Source: Bacteroidia bacterium
Lineage (GTDB): Bacteria > Bacteroidota > Bacteroidia > Bacteroidales > CAJPTX01
Length of the DNA stretch: 64,000 bases
NCBI GenBank assembly: GCA_002749065.1
Contig: PDTX01000004.1
Coordinates: 92,966 to 156,965 of the forward strand
Direction: 5' to 3'
Shown: positions 46,558-55,117 of the stretch, piece by piece
Layout of the letters: the number at the start of each line of letters is the position of its first letter
Numbering within the stretch: position 1 is the stretch's first letter
Position numbers and translations under genes: made by a program
Notes under the pieces: model-generated
What the model saw: the letters and a program-made list of their open reading frames with translations, nothing else
Database searches by the model: none
What the model was told of the DNA's origin: nothing

Positions 46558-46860
46558 ATGAAAATGGTATACGTGACCTGCAACGTGACGGTGACCACCG
46601 CGGTGCAGCGTATGTGCGAGGAGCTCGGCATCAAGAGCTACCAGATGGTGAACCACGTGCTGGCCAAGAACCGGCGGGGCGACCACCGCTTCGACAACGG
46701 GGTGTGGCCGGGCTACAACGCCATCATCCTGCTCCAGCTGGCCGACCCCGCGCTCTACGACCGCCTCATGGCGCGATTGGCCAGCCACAACGAGCAGGCC
46801 GACAACCCCAACGAGCGCCTCACGGTGGCGAGCTGGGACCTGGAGCACTTCCTCTACTAG
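46558..46860 (+). CDS. small PII-like protein at end of the efflux operon
   Basis: 100 residues, starting 19 bases after the RND gene (ATG 46558 or 46564). Its alternating strands and helices (MVYVTCNV, helix, SYQMVNHVLAKNRRGD, VWPGYNAIILLQL, helix, LTVASWDL) fit a ferredoxin-like PII/CutA fold; similar small proteins (PII-like, compare DUF3240) often accompany RND efflux operons. The VWPGYNA stretch is distinctive. It could sense or modulate the pump, but that is inference only. Confidence 0.75.
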   Translation: MKMVYVTCNVTVTTAVQRMCEELGIKSYQMVNHVLAKNRRGDHRFDNGVWPGYNAIILLQLADPALYDRLMARLASHNEQADNPNERLTVASWDLEHFLY

Positions 46861-46950
46861 CAATCCGCCCTGCGCCCCGTCGCCGGGTGGCAAGCCCCGG
46901 GCTACGAACAGGCTTTTATCCGCCCCCGCTGTAGCGTACCACAATTTTTA

Positions 46951-46958
46951 TACCTTTG
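46951..46958 (+). promoter_or_regulatory. candidate -7 box for mscS
   Basis: TACCTTTG in an AT-rich spot 58 bases before the mscS ATG; no TTTG at normal spacing upstream. Confidence 0.45.
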
Positions 46959-47016
46959 TCCCCGTTCGTATGAGAGGTATTCAGTCGGGTTCGTCATCAA
47001 GCAAGGACAGGTTAGC

Positions 47017-48336
47017 ATGAATGGGATGGATGGAGTAGTCGTGGGTCAGTTGGGTACGCTCCAGAGGTGGTACCTTTCCATGCAGGAGGGGCTGCATGCG
47101 CTGGGCCTGCCCGCGTGGGTCAACGGCCTGCTGGCCTCCCTCATCGGCCTGGCCCTCCTCCTCCTCATCGCGACCGTAGCCTACTACGTCACCCGCGGGG
47201 TGGTGGTCTATGCCTTCACGGTGTTCGCCCGCCGGACCAGGAACACCTGGGACGACAAGGTGCTCGACCGGGGCGTAATCCAGAAGCTCTGCCACGTGGT
47301 GCCCGCCGGGCTAATCTACCTGGGGGCCACGCTCCTCTTCCCGCCCAACCACCACGTGCTCATCCTCATCCTCCACATGGCGTCGAGCATCTACGCGGTG
47401 GTGATGGTCCTCCTGGCGGCCAACGCCCTGCTCAACGCGGTGCACGACATCTACCAGACCTTCCCCGTCGCGAAGACCCGCCCCATCATGCCCTACCTCC
47501 AGCTGGTCAAGATCGCGGTCTTCTTCTTCGGCGGCATCATCATCGTGGCCATACTGGTGCAGAAGAGCCCCCTGACCCTCCTCTTCGGCCTGAGCGCGGT
47601 GGGTGCCATGTTCATGTTCGTCTTCAAGGACACCATCCTCGGCCTGGTGGCCAGCATACTCGTCTCGGCCAACGACATGGTCAAGCCCGACGACTGGATC
47701 ACCGTCCCCAGCCACGGGGCCGACGGCGTGGTGCTGGAGATTACCCTCAACACCGTGAAGGTGCAGAACTGGGACCGCACCATCGTCACCTTCCCCACCT
47801 ACGCCCTCATGTACAACTCCTGCATCAACTGGAAGGGCATGACCCAGTCCGCGGGCCGACGGATTGCCCGCCACCTCAACATCGACGTGCGCAGCATCCA
47901 CGTGTGCAGCGAGCAGGAGCTCGACCAGCTCGAGCGGATCGACCTCATCGCCGACTTCGTCCGCCGGGCCCGTGCGGACCACCGCGCCTTGGCCCAGCAG
48001 GAGGGCTCCGGCCCCGACCCCGACCTCGTCGCCAGCGGCCACCCCCTCACCAACGTGGGCCTGTTCCGCCAGTACGTATCGGAGTACCTCCGGCGCAGCC
48101 CGGTGGTGGACCAGACCGGCACCATCATGGCCCGGATGCTCGACCCCACCCCCCAGGGGCTGCCCATACAGGTATACTGCTTCTCCAATATAAAGGACTG
48201 GGTGCAGTACGAGGAGGTCAAGGGCCAGCTCTTCGACCACCTCTACGCCGTGCTGCCCGCTTTCAACCTCGAGGCCTTCCAGGAGCTAGGTGGGAACGAT
48301 ATCAAGCGCATGGGGGCGATCGCCCCGAGGGCCTAG
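47017..48336 (+). CDS. MscS-family mechanosensitive channel
   Basis: 439 residues, resembling the YbdG-like branch of MscS. Membrane helices at about 32-57, 90-108, 110-135 and 162-185, and the pore-lining helix GLSAVGAMFMFVFKDTILGLVASILVSANDMVKPDDWITVP, then the MscS beta domain (GVVLEITLNTVKVQNWDRTIVTFPTYALMYN). Protects the cell against osmotic downshift. The following gene begins inside its last 47 bases. Confidence 0.93.
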   Translation: MNGMDGVVVGQLGTLQRWYLSMQEGLHALGLPAWVNGLLASLIGLALLLLIATVAYYVTRGVVVYAFTVFARRTRNTWDDKVLDRGVIQKLCHVVPAGLIYLGATLLFPPNHHVLILILHMASSIYAVVMVLLAANALLNAVHDIYQTFPVAKTRPIMPYLQLVKIAVFFFGGIIIVAILVQKSPLTLLFGLSAVGAMFMFVFKDTILGLVASILVSANDMVKPDDWITVPSHGADGVVLEITLNTVKVQNWDRTIVTFPTYALMYNSCINWKGMTQSAGRRIARHLNIDVRSIHVCSEQELDQLERIDLIADFVRRARADHRALAQQEGSGPDPDLVASGHPLTNVGLFRQYVSEYLRRSPVVDQTGTIMARMLDPTPQGLPIQVYCFSNIKDWVQYEEVKGQLFDHLYAVLPAFNLEAFQELGGNDIKRMGAIAPRA

Positions 48337-51300
48337 CCGCCTACGCCTGCTGGGCATCCTGCTGGCCGGGATGCTCCTCCCCGCCGTGGGCGCGGGGCAG
48401 TACTTCGGGCGCAACAAGCCCGTGTACCACCACGTAGACTTCCGCCTGCAGCGGTCGCCCCACATCGACCTCTACCACAACTTCTCCGGGCCGGTGGGCG
48501 ACTCCGTGGCCCGGAGCCTGGGCGAGCAGGCCTCCGCCTGGTACGGCCACCACCTCCGCCTATTCGGCATGCCCATACCGGGCCACAACCCCGTGATGAT
48601 ATACCAGAACGCCGGCGACTTCCAGCAGACCAACGCCGTGCAGAGCCCCATCGGCGTGGGCACCGGCGGGGTCACAGAGGGCATGAAGAACCGCGTCATA
48701 CTGCCCGTGACCCACTCCTGGCAGCGGACCAACCACGTGCTCGGCCACGAGCTGGTGCACGCCTTCCAGTTCAACCTCATGCGGCGGGGCGACAGCCTCA
48801 GCCTGGCCAGCCTGCAGAACGTCCCCCTGTGGATGACTGAGGGCATGGCCGAGTACTTCTCCATAGGCCCGCGCGACGCCTTCACCGCCATGTGGATGCG
48901 CGACGCCGTGCGCCAGGGCGACTTCCCCTCCTTCGCCGCCATGACGGCCGGGATGTCGCGCTACTTCCCCTACCGCTTCGGCCAGGCGGCCATGGCCTAC
49001 ATCGGCCAGCGATTCGGCGACGACAGGCTCGTGCCCTGGTACACCGCCGTGGCCATGCACGGCCTGGAGCTGGGCACCGAAATCGCCCTCAAAATCCCCT
49101 TCGACACCCTCAGCAACCAGTGGCAGAGGGACAGCGAGCGATACTACCGGGCCCAGCTCAGCCACGCGGCCGACAGCATAGCCCCCGGCCGCCAGCTCCT
49201 CTCCCGCGCCAACGGCAGCCGCATCAACATCTCCCCCGACATCAGCCCCAACGGGCGCTACTTCACCTACTACTCCGAGCGCAGCCGCATCGGCCTGGAC
49301 CTCTACCTGGCCGAGACCGCCAGCGGCCGCACCATCCGCAAGCTCTTCTCCACCCTCCAGCGCTACGACATCGATGCCGTCCACTTCATCGAGTCCTCCG
49401 GGGCGTGGTCGCCCGACAGCCGCCGCTACGCCATCATCGGCTTCAAGCAGGGGAGGAACGCGATTATCGTCCTGGACGTGGAGCGGGGCGGGGTGCTACG
49501 CGAGGTCCTACCGCAGGGGATACGCAGCCTGAGCGGCCTCACCTGGTCGCCCGAGGGGGAGAGCGTCTACGTCAGCGGCATGGTCCAGGGGGTCAGCAAC
49601 CTCTACCACGTAGACCTAAGGAGCGGACGGGCCGAGCAGCTGACCCAGGACCCCTACTCCGAGCTCCAGCCCCACCTACGGGCCGACGGGCGCAAGCTCC
49701 TCTTCGTCACCGACCGCCTCGCCCGCGAGCTGGGCCAGAGCATCGGCTACTCCCTGGCCGAGATGGACCTACTGACCCGCACCATCCGCTACTTCGACTT
49801 CCTCCCCGGGGCCAAGAACCTACAGCCCCGCTACGCCCCCGACACCACGCGCATCTACTTCCTCTCCGACGCCGACGGCTTCCGGAATCTCTACACCCTC
49901 GACCCCCAGCGCAACGCGGTGGAGCGCCTCACCGATCTCCCCACCGGCATCAGCGGCATCGGCGAGATGTCGCCCGCCTACAGCGTCGCCCGCGACACCT
50001 CCCTGCTGCTCTACGGCCTCTACACCCGCAACGAGTACGAAATCTACAGCTGCCACCCCGACTCGCTCCGCGGGCGGCCCGCCCGGCCAAATGACCCCAT
50101 CCCGCCCCTCCCCCCCGACAGCACGGCCACCCCGCTGGACATCCGCGACCCCGCCCGCCTCTGCCCCGGGGGCTACGCCGACAGCGCGGCCGACATGGTG
50201 ACCCGCTCGCTGCGGCGGTGGCGACCCGCGGCCGACTCGGTGGGCGAGGGGGAATTCAAGCCCCGCTTCGGCCTGGACTACGTCTCCAACGTGGGGGTGG
50301 GCGTGAGCACCGGCAACTTCGGCGCGGGCCTGAATGGCGGGGTGAACCTCACATGGAGCGACATCACGGGAGGGCATGTCCTCTACACCGGGGCCCACAT
50401 CAACGGGGAGGTGTGGGACTTCGCCGGCAGCATCAGCTACATGAACCGGAAGAACCCCCTGCAGTGGTCGGTGGGCCTCTCCCATAGCCCGACCCACCGG
50501 GGATACCTCAAGCGCGGCCGGGGTGAGCTCCGGGAGGTCAACGGGAAGACCTACCACTACGATACGGTGCGCATGTTCCACCTCCGCGACTACGCCTCGA
50601 TGGTCATGGGCCTGATGGTCTACCCCTTCTCGCAGACCCTCCGTGCCGAGCTCGGCCTCTCGTGGGCGTGGCACAGCTTCCGCCTCCGGGTGCACGAGCA
50701 TCTCTACCGCAACGACCGCTACGTGCACTACAAGAAGTACTGGGATAAAGCCCCGGCAAGCTACGGCCAGACCCGCGTGTACGGGGCCATGGTCTACGAC
50801 AATACCCTCTCCGGCTTCGCCTCCCCGTGGCACGGATGGCGCGCCCGTCTCCAGCTCGAGAGGGTGTGGGGCGGGACGGGATACGTCGGCACCCTGGTGG
50901 ACGTGCGTCGCTACTGGTTCCGCTGGCCCGTGGGCTTGGCCCTGCGGGGCTACTTCAACGCCCGGTGGGGGGTGCACGAGCAGACCGACTACCTCTTCCC
51001 CATCTATCTGGGCAACCCCTGGCTGCTGCGCGGATACGGGGTGGCCCCCCTCTTCCGCCACTACGCCCCCGGCAACCACGTCCTGAATGTCAACCAGCTC
51101 CTCGGCTCGCACGTCTCCGTGGCCAACGCCGAAATTCGCTTCCCCCTGGTCGGGCCCTCGCGCCTGGGGATTATCCCCTTCCCCTGGGTGCCGATGGAGC
51201 TCGCGCTCTTCGCCGATGCCGGTCTGGTGTGGTACCGCTTCGACGATGTGCGCCTGAAATGGCAACCCACCAGCGAGCAGGAGCGTAGCCCCCTGGTGAG

Positions 51301-51427
51301 CGTCGGCCTGAGCCTCCGCATCAACGTGCTCAACGTCCTGGTCATAGAGCCCTACTACGCCATGCCGCTGCAGATGGGCGGGGTGAAGAGCTCGTACGTC
51401 GGTCTGAATTTCCTGCCCGGCTGGTAG
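48290..51427 (+). CDS. metallopeptidase-like / TolB-propeller / Omp85-type barrel fusion protein
   Basis: A 1045-residue exported protein in three parts. (1) Residues ~45-290 resemble a zinc gluzincin (peptidase MA-like): HELVH at 153-157 and a downstream WMTEGMAEYF with Glu184 as likely third ligand. (2) Residues ~315-620 hold TolB/PD40 propeller blades (ISPDISPNGRYFTYYSERS, WSPDSRRYAIIGF, WSPEGESVYVSG, RADGRKLLFVTDR). (3) From about 665 to the end is a beta-barrel in the style of BamA/TamA surface antigens (FGLDYVSNVGVGVSTGNFGAG..., LLRGYGVAPLFRHY). Start: GTG 48290 is the only codon giving a complete signal peptide (RLRLLGILLAGMLLPAVGAG); it overlaps mscS by 47 bases. The barrel would put the peptidase-propeller part in the periplasm. 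Convergent with recO. Confidence 0.85.
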   Translation: MGTISSAWGRSPRGPSRLRLLGILLAGMLLPAVGAGQYFGRNKPVYHHVDFRLQRSPHIDLYHNFSGPVGDSVARSLGEQASAWYGHHLRLFGMPIPGHNPVMIYQNAGDFQQTNAVQSPIGVGTGGVTEGMKNRVILPVTHSWQRTNHVLGHELVHAFQFNLMRRGDSLSLASLQNVPLWMTEGMAEYFSIGPRDAFTAMWMRDAVRQGDFPSFAAMTAGMSRYFPYRFGQAAMAYIGQRFGDDRLVPWYTAVAMHGLELGTEIALKIPFDTLSNQWQRDSERYYRAQLSHAADSIAPGRQLLSRANGSRINISPDISPNGRYFTYYSERSRIGLDLYLAETASGRTIRKLFSTLQRYDIDAVHFIESSGAWSPDSRRYAIIGFKQGRNAIIVLDVERGGVLREVLPQGIRSLSGLTWSPEGESVYVSGMVQGVSNLYHVDLRSGRAEQLTQDPYSELQPHLRADGRKLLFVTDRLARELGQSIGYSLAEMDLLTRTIRYFDFLPGAKNLQPRYAPDTTRIYFLSDADGFRNLYTLDPQRNAVERLTDLPTGISGIGEMSPAYSVARDTSLLLYGLYTRNEYEIYSCHPDSLRGRPARPNDPIPPLPPDSTATPLDIRDPARLCPGGYADSAADMVTRSLRRWRPAADSVGEGEFKPRFGLDYVSNVGVGVSTGNFGAGLNGGVNLTWSDITGGHVLYTGAHINGEVWDFAGSISYMNRKNPLQWSVGLSHSPTHRGYLKRGRGELREVNGKTYHYDTVRMFHLRDYASMVMGLMVYPFSQTLRAELGLSWAWHSFRLRVHEHLYRNDRYVHYKKYWDKAPASYGQTRVYGAMVYDNTLSGFASPWHGWRARLQLERVWGGTGYVGTLVDVRRYWFRWPVGLALRGYFNARWGVHEQTDYLFPIYLGNPWLLRGYGVAPLFRHYAPGNHVLNVNQLLGSHVSVANAEIRFPLVGPSRLGIIPFPWVPMELALFADAGLVWYRFDDVRLKWQPTSEQERSPLVSVGLSLRINVLNVLVIEPYYAMPLQMGGVKSSYVGLNFLPGW

Positions 51428-51438
51428 CGCGCCTGGGC

Positions 51439-52164
51439 CTAGCCCCACACGTCCTCCAGCACGTCCAGCGCCTCGCCCGGGAGGCGTACCCCCGTGTGGA
51501 TTTCGAGGTACTGCATGAGCAGCCGGAGGAGCTCACCGCGCTGCGCCCGTGGGATGGCCGAGGGGGGGGTGTCGTAGCCTCCGCCCATGAGGGTGGAGAG
51601 GTGGCGGGCCCCCAGCTCATCGCTCCGCGCTTCGTGGCGAGCCGGGATGAAGATGCCCCCCTGCGGGTCGAAGCGCGGGGTCGAAGGGGAGTAGTGGCCC
51701 TGGGGGCGGATGCCGAGCTGCTCGCATAGCCCCAGGAGGAAGGCCTGGGGGAATAGCGCGAGCTGCGCGGTCGGTGAGCCCAGTAGGCGGATGCCCTCGT
51801 GGCAGTAGCGGTAGAGCTCCTCATTCTCGAATTGCTGGCCCAGCAATCGCCTCAGCTGGCTGGCCAGGAAGAGGGCGATGGCGCTGCGTGGCATGTCGGT
51901 GAGCAGCAGGCCGGGGGGGGCGGAACGCTCCACGCTGACCAGCTGGCATAGCCCCCCATCGCCCCGCTTGCTCCGGAAGCCCAGCTGCACCAGCGCCAGG
52001 GGGTGCGCGTAGGGGGCGTAGCGCATGCCGCTCCTTTGGCTCTTTGCCCCGATGGTGAAGAAGGCGCGCGCCCCGTGCTCGAGGGTGTAGGTCTCGATGA
52101 GCAGCCCACGCTCGCCGTAGGGGGTGGAGTGGAGAACGATGGCCTGGCAGCTCTCCGTGGCCAT
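51439..52164 (-). CDS. recO: DNA repair protein RecO
   Basis: 241 residues. The N-terminal OB-fold strand (CQAIVLHSTPYGERGLLIETYTLEHGARAFFTIGAKS) and the following PLALVQLGFRSKRGDGG are the RecO signature in Bacteroidota; the helical C-terminus completes it. RecO loads RecA on SSB-coated DNA in RecFOR repair. It begins 2 bases after the porZ stop, suggesting a rdgB-porZ-recO transcript. Confidence 0.87.
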   Translation of the reverse strand: MATESCQAIVLHSTPYGERGLLIETYTLEHGARAFFTIGAKSQRSGMRYAPYAHPLALVQLGFRSKRGDGGLCQLVSVERSAPPGLLLTDMPRSAIALFLASQLRRLLGQQFENEELYRYCHEGIRLLGSPTAQLALFPQAFLLGLCEQLGIRPQGHYSPSTPRFDPQGGIFIPARHEARSDELGARHLSTLMGGGYDTPPSAIPRAQRGELLRLLMQYLEIHTGVRLPGEALDVLEDVWG

Positions 52165-52166
52165 GG

Positions 52167-54524
52167 CTAGCGGATTATCGCCAGCTTGACCACGCGGGTC
52201 TTCTCGCCCTTCTCGTCGGAGCAGAAGAGGAGGTACACCCCGCTGACGACCTCCTGGCCATGCCCATTCTTCAGGTCCCAGTGGATGCGCCCGCCGTTGC
52301 TCTGCAGCTCGCGCACCAGGTCACCTGAGGTGGTCGTTATCTTGACCACGGCATCGGCCACCAGCCCGTCCACCGTCACCAGCCCGTCGAAGCCCGGGCG
52401 CACCGGGTTGGGGTATACTCGCAGCCTGTCGAAGTCGCCCTCCGGCCGCTGCGAATCGGTGATGACCGAGAGCGCCCCGGCGGGCGTGCCGATGTACAAT
52501 CGGCCGTCGGCCTCGTTGTAGTCCAGCGAGGTGATGTGGTTGGAGGGTAGGGGCGAGTTCTCCGCCGTGAGGTAGTGCAGCAGGTCGTTGGTCTTCAGGT
52601 CGATGTGGAAGAGCCCGGCGGCGTAGGAACCCACCCACAGGTTCTCGCCGCTGTCGAAGATCATGTCGGTGAGGTCAAGCTCATTGAGGAGCTGGACATT
52701 GCCCCACGTGAAGGCGGGGTTGCTCCCTATGGTGACGTTGAGCTTCATGCGCCCCCCCTCGAGCAGCGCGTTCGGGTGGGCGCTCCATACCAGCCCCTGC
52801 CCGCTTATCATCCAGAGGTAGCCCCGCGGGCTGAAGAGGATTTTCCGGCCCACGGTGTGCTTGTGGTCGTTCTCATTGAAGATGGGCTGGCGGAATACCC
52901 CCTTGGCCCCCCTGGAGTCGACGTACTCCTGCAGCTGGTCCAGGGGCAGCGCGGCCATCCTGTAGTCGCCCTCGCTGGTGACCCACAGCGTCTTGTTCTG
53001 CAGGGTGATGTAGGCCCGCTTGGCCTGCCCGGCGGAGTTGTAGGCGCGGGGGTTGATGGGCGAGGCGTAGGCCGCCCACTGCCCGTCGGCCCGGCGGTGC
53101 AGCAGCTCCTGCTTGGCGTTGAGCGCGTAGACCCACCAGTCGCCCTCCGGGCCTATGGCGATGTCCGAGATCACGACCTCGATGCCGCTGCGCCCCTGCT
53201 CCAGCGGGGCATTCGACGAGTCGAAGGTTTCGATGCATTCACCCCCACGGTAGCGCTTGAGCCGACCGTCGCCCGTCCCCACGAGGTAGTCCTCCCCATC
53301 GCCGGGGAGCCGCCGGATGATGAGCGCATCGTGCGCCTCGCTATCCACTATGCCGGACCCCGTGCTGGCCGGGGGATTGCTGTCGTCGGACTGGAAGATG
53401 CCGAAGGCCTCGCCGGCCGGTCGCCCCGCGGCGAAGCCCCCACGGCTGAAGATGGCCCCTCTCGGGCCGTGTATGATGCTGTAGGCCCCGTCGAACTCGG
53501 GCGACACGGGCGAGAGCTGGCGGAGGTCATCCCCCTCCAGTCGGACGAACCCTTTCCGGGCCGTGGCCATGTACAGCTGGCCTCCGCCGGTGAGCAATGC
53601 GCCGGAGATGCTGCCCGTTGCCCCTTGCTGCGCGCTGATGTGGTGGAGTAGGGTGATTGCCCCATTGCTGGCCAGCTGCAGCACCCGGGTCGGGGTGGTG
53701 ATGCAGACCGAGGACCCGTGCACCATGAGGGATACCACCGGCTCGTCGACCTCGGCCAGTGGCTCTATGCCCCCGGCCTTCACCCGCTCCACGAAGCTCT
53801 TCTCCGCGCCGGGCATGCCCTCCTGCCGTACGGCGATGGCCTGTTGCCCGTGCGTGGCCAGGAAGCGGTAGTCCCCGCTCTGCATCGGCTCCAGCCCGCC
53901 GATGCGCCCCCCTTGGCCAGATACGTACAGCCCCTCCTTGGTCCCCACCAGGAGCCTCTCCCCGAGGCGGGCCAGGGCCTGGATGCTGAGCGCGCCCGCC
54001 CCCGGCGACCAGATGGGCCTCCCATCCCTGAGCTCCAGCCAGCTCGGCCCGAAGCTGTAGAGCCAGCGGGAGGATGCCCCGAAGAGCTGCCCCTCCACCT
54101 CGCAGAAGTGGGTGAGCGGGCCGAGCTCGCCCGAGGCCACCCGGAGCTTGAGCTGTGTGTTGCTGCGGGTGGCCTCGCCCTCCTGCAGCAGGTCGAGCGT
54201 GCCGTCCCCGTACGCGACGATGGTCCGCCTACTGTCCATGCTGGGGTAAACTGCCACAATGCCGCTGTTGCTGAGCCCGTGGAGCTTGGATACCCGGTGC
54301 AGCTCGCCGCTCTCGTGCCGGTAGTCCGTGATGGCGCCGCGGGTGTAGGCCATGATGCGCCCCCCGCCCTGGGCAAGCCCCCGTGCGTGGGTGTAGGAGG
54401 CGTACTCTATCCAGCTGTCGTTGAGCTGCTTCCCTGCTCCGTGGGTTCGTATGGGCAGGAGGATAATGGTCAGCAGGACGATTGCCACGAAGCCCCGCGT
54501 CCTCGGGCCAGCCCAGCCTTGCAC
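52167..54524 (-). CDS. porZ: PorZ-like two-propeller protein with type IX secretion C-terminal domain
   Basis: 785 residues. Signal peptide in residues 1-31 (RGFVAIVLLTIILLPIRTHGAG). The body has two sets of propeller-like repeats (two-component-regulator-propeller style: LLVGTKEGLYVSGQGG, NLWVGSYAAGLFHID, RLYIGTPAGALSV). The C-terminal ~85 residues form a type IX sorting-type domain: LRVYPNPVRPGFDGLVTVDG, then GDLVRELQSNGGRIHWDLKNGHGQEVVSGVYLL and a K-rich end. PorZ of P. gingivalis has exactly this order and near-equal length (about 776 residues); it sits on the cell surface and supports processing of type IX cargo. GTG 54524, 2 bases after the rdgB stop, was chosen; longer frames run through rdgB. 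Confidence 0.85.
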   Translation of the reverse strand: MQGWAGPRTRGFVAIVLLTIILLPIRTHGAGKQLNDSWIEYASYTHARGLAQGGGRIMAYTRGAITDYRHESGELHRVSKLHGLSNSGIVAVYPSMDSRRTIVAYGDGTLDLLQEGEATRSNTQLKLRVASGELGPLTHFCEVEGQLFGASSRWLYSFGPSWLELRDGRPIWSPGAGALSIQALARLGERLLVGTKEGLYVSGQGGRIGGLEPMQSGDYRFLATHGQQAIAVRQEGMPGAEKSFVERVKAGGIEPLAEVDEPVVSLMVHGSSVCITTPTRVLQLASNGAITLLHHISAQQGATGSISGALLTGGGQLYMATARKGFVRLEGDDLRQLSPVSPEFDGAYSIIHGPRGAIFSRGGFAAGRPAGEAFGIFQSDDSNPPASTGSGIVDSEAHDALIIRRLPGDGEDYLVGTGDGRLKRYRGGECIETFDSSNAPLEQGRSGIEVVISDIAIGPEGDWWVYALNAKQELLHRRADGQWAAYASPINPRAYNSAGQAKRAYITLQNKTLWVTSEGDYRMAALPLDQLQEYVDSRGAKGVFRQPIFNENDHKHTVGRKILFSPRGYLWMISGQGLVWSAHPNALLEGGRMKLNVTIGSNPAFTWGNVQLLNELDLTDMIFDSGENLWVGSYAAGLFHIDLKTNDLLHYLTAENSPLPSNHITSLDYNEADGRLYIGTPAGALSVITDSQRPEGDFDRLRVYPNPVRPGFDGLVTVDGLVADAVVKITTTSGDLVRELQSNGGRIHWDLKNGHGQEVVSGVYLLFCSDEKGEKTRVVKLAIIR

Positions 54525-54526
54525 GC

Positions 54527-55102
54527 CTACTGCGCTCTTAGGAAATCGGCCATGGCGGCGATGGCGCGCCCCCTGTGGCTGATGCGGTTCTTCTCCTCGA
54601 GGGGCATCTGGGCGAAGCTCATCTCGTAGCCCGTCGGCCGGAATATCGGGTCGTAGCCGAAGCCCCCGAGCCCCCACTCCTCGGTGAGGATTTCGCCCTC
54701 CACAATCCCCTCAAAGGCCTTGGGCTGCCCCTTGTAGATGAGCGTGATGATGGTGCGGAACCTGGCCCGGCGGTTCTCCTTCCCGGCCAGCTCCTCGAGC
54801 AGCTTCCGGACGTTGTCCTGCGGCGAGCACTGCGGCCCGGCGTAGCGCGCGGAGAACGCCCCGGGCGCCCCCTTGAGCGCCTCGACCTCCAGCCCCGTGT
54901 CGTCGGCGAAGCAGTCCGAGCCGGTCCGCTCGAAAATCGCCATGGCCTTCTGCATCGAGTTCCCCAGCAGCGTGCCGCGGTCCTCGGGGAGCTCCTCCGG
55001 GAAGCCCGCCGCCGTGGCGCTGACCACCTCGCATAGCCCGCCGAGCGCCTCCTGAATTTCGTGGACCTTGTGGTCGTTGTGCGTCGCAAAGATCAGCCTC
55101 AT
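54527..55102 (-). CDS. rdgB: RdgB/HAM1 non-canonical purine NTP pyrophosphatase
   Basis: 191 residues; hydrolyses dITP/XTP to keep damaged purines out of DNA. Opening MRLIFATHNDHKVHEIQEAL, then FADDTGLEVEALKGAPGAFSARYAG, GLGGFGYDPIFRPTGYEMSFAQM and ISHRGRAI are all family signatures. It is the first gene of a tight rdgB-porZ-recO group. The universal stress gene upstream is 15 bases away on the same strand. Confidence 0.96.
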   Translation of the reverse strand: MRLIFATHNDHKVHEIQEALGGLCEVVSATAAGFPEELPEDRGTLLGNSMQKAMAIFERTGSDCFADDTGLEVEALKGAPGAFSARYAGPQCSPQDNVRKLLEELAGKENRRARFRTIITLIYKGQPKAFEGIVEGEILTEEWGLGGFGYDPIFRPTGYEMSFAQMPLEEKNRISHRGRAIAAMADFLRAQ

Positions 55103-55117
55103 GCGCTCTCCTTCGGG

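Noticed and set aside
47067..48437. A 456-codon plus-strand frame overlapping mscS in another frame
   Set aside because: Pro/Arg/His-rich with no family match; mscS in the alternative frame has all channel features.
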